Of a DNA stretch of 64,000 nt, positions 45,736 to 56,225 are shown one piece after another (the stretch's first letter is position 1; each line of letters starts with the position of its first letter). A model generated the notes under the pieces. The model was not told the DNA's origin, searched no databases, and saw only the letters and a list, made by a program, of their open reading frames with translations. The stretch is from Isoetes taiwanensis (taxonomy: Eukaryota; Streptophyta; Lycopodiopsida; Isoetales; Isoetaceae): the NCBI GenBank assembly GCA_021234155.1, contig JAJEKV010000058.1, positions 7,434,992 through 7,498,991 on the forward strand, given 5' to 3'. The position numbers and the translations under genes were made by a program.

Positions 45736-46835
45736 TTAAGTATTTGAGAGTTTAAATATTCGATATAAATGGTTAGGTTTACCTTTGAATAAGATGGTAT
45801 ACATTATGCGTTGCTTCATCCTGGCAATAGATGAAGTCTCTTGATTGGTGCAGATAGAAATATTAGGGGTGAATATCTTTTCATTATTTAGTAGAGCGCC
45901 TTTTTTGGATGTCCCTTCAACATTTGTAGATTTTGACACCGCTTCTTGAGGACCATGTGTAATTTGACCAAATTGTTTTTGACACCGCTCCTTGAGGACC
46001 ACCGTATAATTGATCATGTGTGAAGACTGGGGAAGGTAGATAGATCCCAATAGCTTGCAACGATTGTCCTTGTGACTATTCTATTCTATTCTATTCTTAG
46101 AAATTGTCATTGAGAAAGCTAGTCTTATAGGAAATTGTCTTCTGCTAAAAGGTATGTGGCTGTCTGAAGGTGTCAAGTTTATTTTTGGTATTAGCACACG
46201 TGTTCCTTTGAACGTTCCGGTAATAATTTCTGCATACATAATTCTTTTTGTTGCTTGAATTACTTGGAGTCGATGCCATTACACAGTCCACCTGTTGGAT
46301 GCATGTTCCTAATTATTGACCATTCTTTACTATTCAATTTGTGTGGCGGCATTACTGTGGGGGTCAAATGATTCAAAAACTCAATCAGGAAGTCCCTAAT
46401 CTCATTTTCATCTTCGGTTTATAGTGCATCAATATTGGTGTATGCATGTAGCTCGCCATACATTCTCGCTAGTACTTTCTCATTCAATATTAGTGTATCT
46501 TCATTTTTTAGTGCAAGAATTTGCTTTGTCTCATATGTGGTCCATGTTATTTGGATCAATGTTCTACCCAAAGACTTCGACAATCAAATTACATGTTGCA
46601 ATGCATTGTTCAGCCAATGCCCAATAGGTAATTTGACCATTCCTTTTCTCCAAATAGAAGACATATATTTTCTATTAGATTGTAAGTTTTGAAATTCTTC
46701 CAAAGCATGTTGCTTTTTACACATTTGGAAAGAATTTTCGTTTTAAAAGCTCGTTTTACGACTGGTAGTTGTTGTTGAAAATCGTCTCCAATAGCCATCA
46801 TGATTCATGGCAAAGATTGCAACACACTTTCTGCT
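45736..46835 (-). mobile_element. Decayed Helitron helicase (Pif1-like C-terminal half)
   Basis: Minus-strand blocks in shifting frames: MAIGDDFQQQLPVVKRA (46798-46750), LWKNFKTYNLIEN and EKEWSNYLLGIG (to 46615), ILALKNEDTLILNEKVLARM (about 46520-46460), EIRDFLIEFLNHLTP and MPPHKLN (about 46395-46330), GGLCNGID, then AEIITGTFKGTRVLIPKINL (about 46230-46175) and SRRQFPIRLAFSMTISKN (46140-46085), then QAIGIYLPSPVFTHDQLYVV. These are the later helicase motifs of plant Helitron Rep/Hel proteins. The N-terminal Rep part and earlier helicase motifs are absent or unreadable. Confidence 0.8.
45920..46015 (-). repeat. ~49-bp tandem duplication inside the Helitron helicase
   Basis: GGTCCTCAAG(A/G)AGCGGTGTC followed by AAAA occurs twice (minus strand, starting near 46002 and 45953). 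It duplicates the segment that should encode the conserved SRVTS..GVKI helicase motif. Confidence 0.7.
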
Positions 46836-47919
46836 TCTAATTGTGCACACATCACATGCAAACGAAGCTATAAATAATTGATGCATCCAAATATAGGTTC
46901 TAGTTGCAGGACAGTTGCTTAGAAACTGTAGCACATGCTCTGCTGGCTTCCATACGTGATAGCTTCCTGTGGATTTGAATCGCATCCTCGGGCCGTCATT
47001 ACCCTATTCTTCAAATTTTACCAAACTAAACTTCAATCAGTACAGCAATACATTCCAAAGAAACCATTTAAACACAGCTTACCTGTGTCACTCAAATTAT
47101 TAGGTCGTCGACATGCTGGCCCTTTTTCCAAATACAAGTTTATCTAATTATAGCTCCAATAGAAAACCTCCGCAGACAGTACCTAGTGAAGCCAATATAA
47201 TAATAAGTCTGATAAAATTGAAAAAAACTTTGAGGAATTCGAGATTAGTTTTAGAGAATCCTGCCGACGGAGGTCCAGGTGAAAAGTCCGAAAGAAAAAC
47301 CGAAAGATGTCGAGTAGCCAGAATACTATTCGGAGAAGCCAGTGCAGAAGCAGAGGAGGAAATCGAGATGGTCGGAGAAGGGGAAAAGTAATTTTCAAGG
47401 ACTTTCTAATTTCCATGGTCGTCCGATGCGAAATTAAGAGATCTAATGGTTGAGATGAAAATAAGATGATGTGACAGGACACGTGGCATAGCTAGAATTG
47501 CAGCAAAGTGTCCGAGTCAGGCAAAACAAAATTAGTATATTTAATAATATTAATTTATATTCATTATATTATTAAAATATTTATTAGTATTATTTATATA
47601 TTTAATTTTGGAAATTATCTATATAAATGCTTTCTTTTTAGGGATCCCTTGCCCCTTTTCTGTGCCCCCTTTGACCCTCCACATGCCTCCTTCTCCCAAC
47701 TTCCCCCCTTCCCCAACTTCTCCGCTCTACCCCCTTCCTCTCGGTCTGAGTTCCCCAACTTTCCCCTTCCAAACTTTCGTGCTTCTTACAACTCCTCCCC
47801 TCCCCGTCCCTTTCTCCCCTTCTCTCCTTCCCTTATCAACTGGTTGTTCAACTCATTGTTCGTAAAAATTGTGGAAAAATATCATGAATCAATTCTTGAT
47901 GTATGATGTGACAGTCTAG
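46836..47919. other. No gene seen; pyrimidine-rich stretch
   Basis: No coherent coding stretch. 47640-47835 is C/T-rich on the plus strand and gives Pro/Ser/Phe-rich frames of no meaning. Confidence 0.45.
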
Positions 47920-48810
47920 TAGTGTACTTTCAGTTTGAAAACTAGTTTTCTGCCTCAATCGAGGCTCTCAGAACAGATAATGCAAAGGAATATTTGTCAG
48001 CTGAGTTTGCAACATATCTGAAGGATAAGAGTATTCATAGAGAAGCCATAGTGCTCTATGCACATTTGCAGAATGGTATGGCTGAACGCAATTATAGAAC
48101 TTTCTTGAATTTGAGATTTATGACAAATCCAAAGCAATCTCACTGGAAGGCAGCCAAGCAAGTGGTTCATTATCTTAACGGTACTCATAATGAGGGTCTT
48201 TTCTATGGCAAGGTTTCAGAACCCAAGCTCCTTCTATATACTCAAATTCTGATATGGCCTCTACAGATTTGGACTCCAAGAAATCTCTTATAGGTTTTGT
48301 GTCTTTCTTTGGCAACAACCTTGTTAGTTGGGGTTCTAAAACTCAAGTACTTAAATAGTATTAATACTACAGAAGCTGAGCCAAAAGCCTTAACAAATAC
48401 TACTAAGAAATTAAAGTGATTGCTTCATCTTTATGAAGATCTTGGCTTATCAATCAAATCTGATCAACTATATTGCGATGCGATAATAGTGGAGCTATTT
48501 CACATGTCAAGGATTTTAAGGTGCACTTGCAAATAATTGGATATAAAACTCTATTTTATTCGGGAGCTACTGCAAAATGGTTATCTTAATCTATTCTATT
48601 ACTCTATCAAAGATCAGTTGGTTGACAATTTCACTGAACCACTTTGAGGTAGACTATTCAAATAGATGAAAAGTGTTTTGGGTCTTCAGTCTTATGCCTC
48701 TCTAAAGGGGATAATATCCTTTAGGGAGAATCTTCAAGCAGTCTCTTTGTCTCTCTCCCCACCCCCCCCCCCCCTCTTTTTTTATCAGCGATGCTAGTCA
48801 TCAGGGGGGA
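47920..48810 (+). mobile_element. Internally deleted Ty1/copia element: integrase joined to RNase H
   Basis: Reads EALRTDNAKEYLSAEFATYL and QNGMAERNYRTFLNL (47961-48105), integrase core, then without a break RFMTNPKQSHWKAAKQVVHY (48114-48175), GTHNEGLFYG and later TTEAEPKALTNTTKK, which belong to copia RNase H. The whole reverse transcriptase is missing. The C-terminal part continues in broken frames to DNFTEPL and LKGDNIL (about 48640-48720). A purine run TCAGGGGGGA (48801-48810) precedes TATTAGAGGATTATCC, the likely start of a 3' LTR (copia LTRs often begin TGTTAGAG). A C/T homopolymer run lies at 48755-48783. Confidence 0.8.
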
Positions 48811-49136
48811 TATTAGAGGATTATCCACATGGCTAAATGACTATGCATGCTGAGTCACATGTTGCGGACGTGGCATGTCGCTATAAGCCACAGTCTGTGT
48901 CTATTGAGAGATGGATATAGTTGTTACAGTTAATACAGATCTTCATTCCAGAATCTGTTGGCCAGTGTGTGAGAACAAGTGATGCTTCAGTACAGACATC
49001 TGAGTCTGAGCTACAACTGTAGACGAAGTATTGCGCTAGGGCGGGACCTGAAATATGGCCAGACCATGTGGACAAGGTAGACATGTCCACACATACGTCG
49101 ACTGAGGACTTGTTGCATACTAGACAGGAAGTATTA
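48811..49136 (+). other. Likely start of the copia 3' LTR
   Basis: Non-coding. Assigned to the LTR by position after the purine tract. Its end was not found, perhaps because of the block starting at 49137. Confidence 0.35.
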
Positions 49137-49329
49137 ATGTCGTCGATTCGTGTAGCGAATCGCCATTCTTGCTCAAGACGAGCATGCATGCATTGCATGC
49201 GTCGCATGCATGCATCGCATGCATTTTGGGCCGTTCTTCAGGTTGGGCGTTTGCTACTTATTGCGGAGTTCTTCATCGACGTTTCATCGGCGCTTCCTCT
49301 TCTCTCAGCAGTACCTTATTCTCTTTGAA
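49137..49329 (+). repeat. 193-bp GCATGC-rich block, copy 1
   Basis: Differs at only two positions from 50283-50475. It starts with ATGTCGTCGATTCG, contains the small inverted repeat GATTCG...CGAATC and a cluster of alternating GCATGC words (49185-49222). It is followed by its own 3' sequence with a 9-bp stem (CCAGGCAGG...CCTGCCTGG, 49336-49366) and AATAAA near 49479. Confidence 0.9.
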
Positions 49330-49489
49330 TTGTTTCCAGGCAGGGGAGGGGCTTCTTCCTGCCTGGTTTGGCCAATTTGGCGTTGCTTTCCTGCTGTCCT
49401 TTCCGGCCTTTAGCCTTCATCCTGTGACCTTCGTCCTCGATCCTAGTTTGTTAAGGAAGTCCTTTGGTATTCATGGAATAAAATAACGG

Positions 49490-50242
49490 CTAAGGTTAGC
49501 CAAATGGCTATTTTGTAGCATTTTTGCCAAGAAAAATGACTAAAGTAAAAGGGAAAAATTGCCCAAAAAAAAAAAAAAATTTAGCCCAATTTTTTTGCCG
49601 ACTAAGAGTTTTTTTATTGGATAGCCAAACCTCCACCTCCAGACAACTCCACTAGGACAACAATTAGCCAAACCTAAGAAAGAGTGGACTTGCAAAAATG
49701 GATGGATTAGCTTAGTAGCCGACACCAAGATATATAGGAACTTTAGGAAATTATCAAAGAACTTCTTGTTTCAAGTATGAAGATGAAGTAGGAACTTCTT
49801 GTTTCAAGTATGAAGTTGAGTTATCAGAGGGAGGATCACATCTAGAAGAAATATTGCACTTTTTCTTTAAGCTTTGAACATATGCATATATGTTTATGTC
49901 TTAACTTATGTCTTTGTTTTGTTTTTATATTAAGGTAGTTATAACAATGATTATAATTGCACCATTTATGCTACATTATGCGCCATTTATTTTTCTATAT
50001 TGATTACATCGTAATAACAATAAATTCAATGTCTTTGTCCAAAGACTTGAATCTTTTAAAATAAGGATAGTGTGATGGCTAATATTTGCTCTACATTTTG
50101 TGAAAGTTTAGCTAAAAGCAAGAAACCATGATGGAGTTTAGCCAAGTGTTAGAAAATTCTATTTCCAATTCGAAGGTAGTTTAGCTAAACCTATTTGGTT
50201 ACACTAAAAATTTAGGAGTAGTAATTTATTCCATGTTGGTAT
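49490..50242. other. No gene seen
   Basis: AT-rich. The word AGGAACTTCTTGTTTCAAGTATGAAG occurs, apart from small differences, near 49755-49785 and 49790-49815. No coding signal. Confidence 0.5.
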
Positions 50243-50284
50243 TCGGGCGCTTTGTTGGTTTCATGCGAGTCGCAGTGCAAGAAT

Positions 50285-50955
50285 GTCGTCGATTCGCGTA
50301 GCGAATCGCCATTCTTGCTCAAGACGAGCATGCATGCATTGCATGCGTCGCATGCATGCATCGCATGCGTTTTGGGCCGTTCTTCAGGTTGGGCGTTTGC
50401 TACTTATTGCGGAGTTCTTCATCGACGTTTCATCGGCGCTTCCTCTTCTCTCAGCAGTACCTTATTCTCTTTGAACCCACCCTCCCCCCCTTCTTTGTTT
50501 TTTATATTTTGTACAAGTTACGTTTTATCATGTTTTTCCACCCGATTGGGTGATGCTTTTTTTCCACCCATTGGTGATGCTATTCTTTGGTATGTTTCTC
50601 GTTTGTTGTGTTGGTGATGTGCAGGTACAGGTTGGCGAGCGCCATCCGTTTTGACTTCTCCATGCGGGGGTTTTTGGGAGCGATTCTATGCCTTACGTTT
50701 GTCTAAGCCCCTTGCCGAAGGCTTATCACTAGGGTTTTTCCTCGAAAACCCGAAAGGCGGGGTTTTTTAATCCCGGTGATAAGCTTTCGGCAGGTACATC
50801 AGCCACTCATCTATTAGCATTGTATTTGTTTTTGGGGTCCAAATGATATAATTGGATTTTCCCTTTATTTTTCGTGGGTAGTTCGCATGTGTGCGGCTAT
50901 CCACTGTCCACCATTGTAGAAATCTGCTGAGATGAATGAGAAGCCTATCTATCTA
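50285..50955 (+). mobile_element. 671-bp retroposon of unknown type with 42-bp target duplication
   Basis: Flanked by a 42-bp direct repeat with one mismatch (50243-50284 and 50956-50997, starting TCGG and ending GTGCAAGAAT). The insert starts with the 193-bp block shared with 49137-49329 and ends in a short CTATCTATCTA tail, as retroposons do. At 50713-50792 two 17-bp arms (TGCCGAAGGCTTATCAC and GTGATAAGCTTTCGGCA) form a strong hairpin with an inner GGGTTTT...AAAACCC stem. No open frame and no RT motif. It interrupts the plus-strand LINE fragment. Confidence 0.65.
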
Positions 50956-50997
50956 TCGGACGCTTTGTTGGTTTCATGCGAGTCGCAGTGCAAGAAT

Positions 50998-52295
50998 TTG
51001 GTATCATTTTTTAGGCTCGCAAGATGAGAGTAAGCTTGTGACATTTGTGTCTTCCATGGCCTCAACAAAAGTGACCTCCTTGAAACCATTAATTGCTTTA
51101 AGTATTTAGGATTGAAGGAAACATCAAATTTCAAGCGGAGATTGCTGGTAGGAGAGCAGCCCTTTATGGGATGCTTTCAAAATGTGACAGAGCCTCCTTG
51201 TTATCATTCACTAAATGGTGTCAGGATGTGATGTCTTGGGTCGAGAAATAGGGGAATTCTAAGGCAAATTGGACGGTTAAAATTGTAGGAGCTCAGGACT
51301 TAAACTCTAGCTATAGATAAGCTTTAGATAATACAAGAAATTTATCCCAGCGGCCCAAGCAAATAGTTTACAATGAATGCTTGTCGGTTTAAGAAGGCAA
51401 ATGATTTGACCTGCGAGCCATTGCCGTAACAACCATGGAGTCTATTAGATATAGAGTTTCGGTTCATAACAACCATGATATTCCCACTATCGAGTATCCT
51501 CTAATTTTTATAGGTTTTGCTCTAATGGAAACAAAGTTAGATATGTTTAAAACTAGTAATGTCTAAAGGAAGTTATGGGAAGGGCTTTAATGTGTTTGTT
51601 AATGTAATTTTCCAATCTTGCCAAAAGGTTGTTCTCGTAATATAATTGGATCAATTTTAAATGGGTTACGACGGGCAACCCTAACTCAAGTGTTACATTT
51701 GTTCGGTGCGAGAGGGGAACATTTTCTTAATCTGCAAGCAAACCTATTTGCTAAGGTCTGCTTGGCTTTCTACCCATTCTGGAAGGCGCTTGGGGTATTT
51801 GTGACCATTTTCAGTGGGCGCAGGAGGGGAAGAAGCGAAACCACAAAGCAAATGTCTTTACAATTCTAGGATCAAGCCACCAAATGGTGGATCTATGCCT
51901 GCAAAAACATGTGCCAGCTGAAAATTACTCTAGATTGTGGCGGAGAAAAAGTAAGGATACAAAAGAAAAAATAAAAAATAGAATGTGATTTATATGTGTT
52001 CAGAAAAAGTTCGAGGCTTGCTTTTTATCAAAATGAGATTAATCCAATGTTAATCTATACTTGTCAAGATTACTTGCATGCACATATAACTCCACATTTG
52101 AAGCAGACATTGCTCGATTTAGATCGAGCTCACACATATTGACATATTGCATATTGAGGCAGGAGGTGGGCTAAGATTCCAAAAGAAAAGAGTTCTTGTT
52201 TTCTTTGTGATATGCAATGGGTTTGAAGATGATTTTCATACTTTATTATATCTGTCTTGCTCTTAAAAATATTCGTGAGAGATATCATGTATGTT
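50998..52295 (+). mobile_element. Heavily decayed plus-strand LINE fragment (3' part)
   Basis: Short matches in changing frames to the same ORF2 region as LINE-B: INCFKYLGLKE (near 51085-51120), GRRAALYGMLSKCDRASLLS (51140-51205), ESIRYRVSVHNNHDIP (near 51435-51490), then the zinc-finger end CFLCDMQWV...HTLLYLSC...KNIRERYH (52195-52288). It ends abruptly at 52295 where the 3' end of LINE-B begins. Ancient and inactive. Confidence 0.6.
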
Positions 52296-52378
52296 ATAAT
52301 AATAATAATGTATTATCACGCCATTTTAGACCCACAGGCCCATATGGCGAAAATTACATCATCAATACTTTTAAGGTG

Positions 52379-53112
52379 CTAATCAAAGGCACCATTCTCA
52401 TCAAAAGTACTCATATTCACAAATAACTCCAATATTTCACTCCTCTCTTTCCAAACTTCCTTCAAATAAGAACTCAGAAGGTTTGGTGGGAGAGATAAAA
52501 GTTCTGACAGAGTAGAACACTCTATAGCATACTTATTCCGGATACATTCATAGGCGGGGCACTCTAAAAATGTATGGTATTCGGTTTCAACCTTTGGATC
52601 AAGGCAGCTTGGGCAATAGCGCTCATATCTAGGTACATCATACCATCTACCAGTCTCGACATGGAGATGATGCGAAGCTGTTCTTAGTTGAGAAATCACC
52701 ATCCGGTTATTCCTGCTAATATCTGCCAATAGATAGGACTGTTCCTTATACGTGTCCATCGGATTGACTTCAGTCTTATAGAAGTGTTTTTTTACTTTCG
52801 TTTCAGCAATAGTCCACATTTCTCCAAGGCCTTGGGCATAACATACTCTCTAATGTCTTTCAATTTGACGGAGGTTGGCCAAAAAGACCCACCCATCCCC
52901 CAGTGCGCCGCCCACTTGCATACCGAGTTATACCAGCCTTTGGATTCAGAATGCATCATAGCTTGGCATGGCAACCTGTCATTGGGAAGTGTTTTTAGTC
53001 TGTTCACATAAGAAATTGTTCGACAAAGGGCTTCAACCTCGAGAGGAAACATTCCAGCCTCTGCAAGCATTACATGATATGGGGTCTGGATCTTGACAGT
53101 AAGCTCCGTCAT
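52379..53112 (-). pseudogene. LINE-B ORF2, C-terminal part
   Basis: Two overlapping frames. 53112-52795 (MTELTVKIQTPYHVMLAEAG...) and 52819-52379 (MWTIAETKVKKHFYKTEVN..., ...LRTASHHLHVETGRW, CPSCLDP, EYHTFLECPAYECIR). The second holds the C-x2-C-x9-H-x4-C zinc-binding end typical of many LINE ORF2 proteins. A one-base break near 52805 separates them. Confidence 0.75.
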
Positions 53113-53357
53113 TAAGAAGCGTTTCTAAACCTTTTCATTTTTTTCCCAACTTTTTTTCGCCAAACCAGGTGCCCAAACCTGGCATCCATAAAGCACAACT
53201 GTCTTAACTTGAATGCCATACAACAACCTTCTAAGCTTCCAATGCCAGAGATTGTTAACCCGACACATATGTATCATGCTATAAAGAGCTTTTAGTCCCC
53301 CTGATGCACGCTTTTCAGCAGTCATATTCCAATTATAATTATCAGATATTTCAATCC

Positions 53358-55010
53358 CTAAATACTTATAATTAGATGCCTGTTCAAGTGGTGTCTGCCC
53401 GAAGAGAAAACCTCTACACCACGTGTACCCAGGATCATGACTTTGGATTTACTAGCATTAATTGTCATTCCCTTATGCTCGCAAAAATACTGCAGCACAT
53501 TTAAGTGTTGCTGGAGTCCAGCTGCTGTCTTTGCTATAAGCACAATATCATCTACAAAAAACAATAACTGAATGATGTATTTACCAAGTCTAGCGCCCAT
53601 GCCGCCCATCTTCGTCAATATATAAACCAAAAAGAGTGGGAGAACAGGGGCACCCCTGTTTCACACCTATTGTGCTGACAATGTGCATATCATGTTTGAA
53701 TGGAAAAGAGAGGTCTATTAGGACCTTTTTATAGAGGCAAGCCACCGCTTGTCTAAGCTCCAAAGGCACATCAAGCATCTCCAAACGAGTAGCAAGGTCT
53801 CCTCTGTCTACTCGGTCAAAAGCTTTGGCCAAGTCTATAAATGCAAGGAATCTTTTATTTCTCACCCCTTTTGCTCCTTCACTAATTACACGCAATGCGA
53901 CCAAATGGTCTATAGTTGAGTGTTCATGCCTAAACCCGGCTTGTCCATAGGCCCTTATTTCATTTTCGTCCGCCCATTCTGCAATTGCTTTCTCAATCAT
54001 AGATGCAAACACCTTTGCAAACACATTACTGATAAGGATGGTGTGATAGTTCTTTATGTTATCTTTGTCTCCTGATTTATGCACTGGCACTACTCTACTG
54101 TCGGAAAATATATCTGTCGGAAAATAGCCTGTCAACAGTGTAGAATTGCAAAATTCTACAAGCTTTTCACACAATGCATTACCTCCCCATTTAAGCAACT
54201 CAATGCTAAGCCCGTTTGTATCCGCTGCTTTATTATTCTCCATCCTTTTCAAAGCATCCTTGACGTCTGAGAGGTGGAAAATAGGAACACTGCATTTACC
54301 CATATGTGTCATAGGCTTGCAATCTGTAATGGTATAGAGCTCGCTTACCCATTGTACCAAGTCTGTTTGGGTAAGATCCCCAATACCTGTTTGGGACTTT
54401 AACTTTTTCCAGAATATTTTTGGATCCGTCTCAATCTGCTCTATCATTTTTTTATGGTGCTCCCTGAGCCACTCCCTTTTCTTTTCTTTGGTTAAGTTCT
54501 TATAAGCTTTCCTTGATGCAGCTTTGTCAGTAGCACTGCAAGCATGCTTAGCTGATACACATTCTGCATCATACCACTTCTTTGATTTATAGTTCCTGTT
54601 TGAGCATTGCATGGAGCCAAATGTATCTTTCGCAGCATTAAGGATTAGTCCCTTCAAGAGCTCAGTTTTATCATCAAGATTATCTGGCCACTTAGCTTTC
54701 TCAATAGCAGCAGTTAAGCTTTTTTCATAATCATCTGCAAGCTTATATGACAAGCGGAGTTTAGGAGGAGTTTTACCTCTTATGCATGCACGTGGAGTTG
54801 GCGGCTTTAGCTTTGAGCACGAGCTGCGCATGATCAGAGTCCACATGCTGATCACAGATTTGGAATTTTGTCACCAAATGCACATTGTCTGGCCTGCCAA
54901 GTAGAAAGTCCACAACACTCATACCATTCGGTTGAAAACATGTGAAGCCGCTGGAAGATGGAAATGATTCTGTACCATTGTATATGATCATATCAAATGC
55001 TTCACATAGA
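53358..55010 (-). pseudogene. LINE-B ORF2: endonuclease end and reverse transcriptase
   Basis: After the MULE, 55010-54775 gives the end of the endonuclease with SVVDFLLGRPDN and DSDHAQLVL, the conserved SDH motif. 54855-53590 is a continuous 421-codon frame with a linker and RT: SRVVPVHKSGDKDNIKNY, QAGFRHEHSTIDHLVALR, FLAFIDLAKAFDRV (catalytic D in RT block A), VSTIGVKQGCPCSPTLFGLY (block B). A break near 53610 moves to the frame 53630-53358 with LLFFVDDIVLIAKT, the catalytic FVDD block. Apart from this break and the one at about 54800, the RT domain keeps its key residues. Confidence 0.85.
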
Positions 55011-55369
55011 ACAGAGTTGCAATAGAAACGGGAGGGAATCATTGAAACGGAAGCAAAAGGAATATTCCTCAAAGATTTCCTTTTTCCAAAAAAAGAGCTA
55101 AAATGGGGTAAAATTTTTATTTTTGGCATAAAAATACATTTTGACCCCCCCAAAATCACTCATTTTTTTGTGCAAAGATAAAATTGACTATGTCAAAGTG
55201 ACACTTTTCCTAACAGTTAGAATCTACCTGAAGTGTGTTGTTAGAGAAAACCCCTAATTTAAGAGTACGTCCTACACAACATTTTGTTAGCTTGGATCGT
55301 TTTCCAGAAAACGTACTTTTAGGTTACAATGAGACATTTTTTAATGATATAATATTTTAAAGTACCAAA

Positions 55370-55515
55370 TTTGTATTCCGGAATACACTTTTACTATTCG
55401 GGAATAACAAAAGTGTATTCCGGAATACACTTTTGCTTTTTTTGAAAGTCAAAGTGTATTCCAGAATACACTTTTGGTCTTACTTGAAATTCGAAGTCTA
55501 TTCCGGAATACATAT
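55370..55515. repeat. Left array of TTCCGGAA-centred palindromes
   Basis: Palindrome centres fall near 55379.5, 55421.5, 55462.5 and 55504.5, i.e. 41-42 bp apart. The copy at 55408-55435 is a perfect 28-bp palindrome with core GTATTCCGGAATAC flanked by AAAAGT/ACTTTT. Others carry one to few changes. A further pair is at 55791-55798 and 55810-55817. Confidence 0.9.
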
Positions 55516-55859
55516 TTGCTGTACAAGTTTTTGAGACTCAACAGTGATCTTGCAATTTTTCGAATTTTTCGGATTTACAATGACCTTGCAATCTTTTTGT
55601 TGCAATTGAAACGTGAACATAGTTCTAAATAATGAAGGGATTAGCGAAAGAGAAAAACAAACCAACAACCTTGGGATTTTTTTTTTTGTGGGATACAGGA
55701 TCGTGGTATAAAATAAAAAAGGATTTTTTGTTTTGTTTTGTGGGGACCAGGGATTCAGGACATTGGTTCAAAAAGAAATAGGAAATCTTATTCTGGAATA
55801 CACTTTGTATTCCGGAATAGGATTTGGTTTTCAAAAGACCTAGCAGTTCTTGTTTTTTT

Positions 55860-56225
55860 TGGCGATTTCTTTATGGGGAGTTAGCGCCTCCAATTTGAGT
55901 TTAGCGCTTGATTGTATTTAGGTTTCTCCTACAAGAAACCCAATCGCTGGGTACATCGTCTCCTTTTTTGGGCGATTCGAAATTTTTTTCAACAAAAAGT
56001 CTTTGGTCTTGGCTGTTATTTTGGTGGGCGTTTTTGCTGGTCGGTTAGGCACAGAGCTCTGCGGATTCTGCAGAAGATGAGAGCAAGCAACAAGATTTAC
56101 AGCATGGGGCAGAAGTTACAGCCGGATTCTGCAAAAGATGAGATCAAGCCCATTCAAGAAGCCAGATTTCTGAGCTGTGACTTCATCCCGCTGCAAGTCT
56201 GTGATTTCTGAGCCCAGGTATTGTT
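55860..56225 (+). other. Exon-like stretch inside the MULE (possible captured host fragment)
   Basis: A 99-codon frame (55912-56211), less AT-rich than its surroundings, containing KIYSMGQKLQPDSAKDEIK, is followed by AGCCCAG|GTATTG, which looks like a splice donor. AT-rich, intron-like sequence follows to about 58.5 kb. The repeated word CGGATTCTGCA(A/G)AAGATGAGA occurs twice (56059-56080, 56113-56134). Not recognised as any protein; could be a captured 5' leader plus first exon and intron. Confidence 0.3.

Noticed and set aside
47508-47906. 132-codon plus frame with Pro-rich part
   Set aside because: Composition effect of a C/T-rich tract; no conserved motif.
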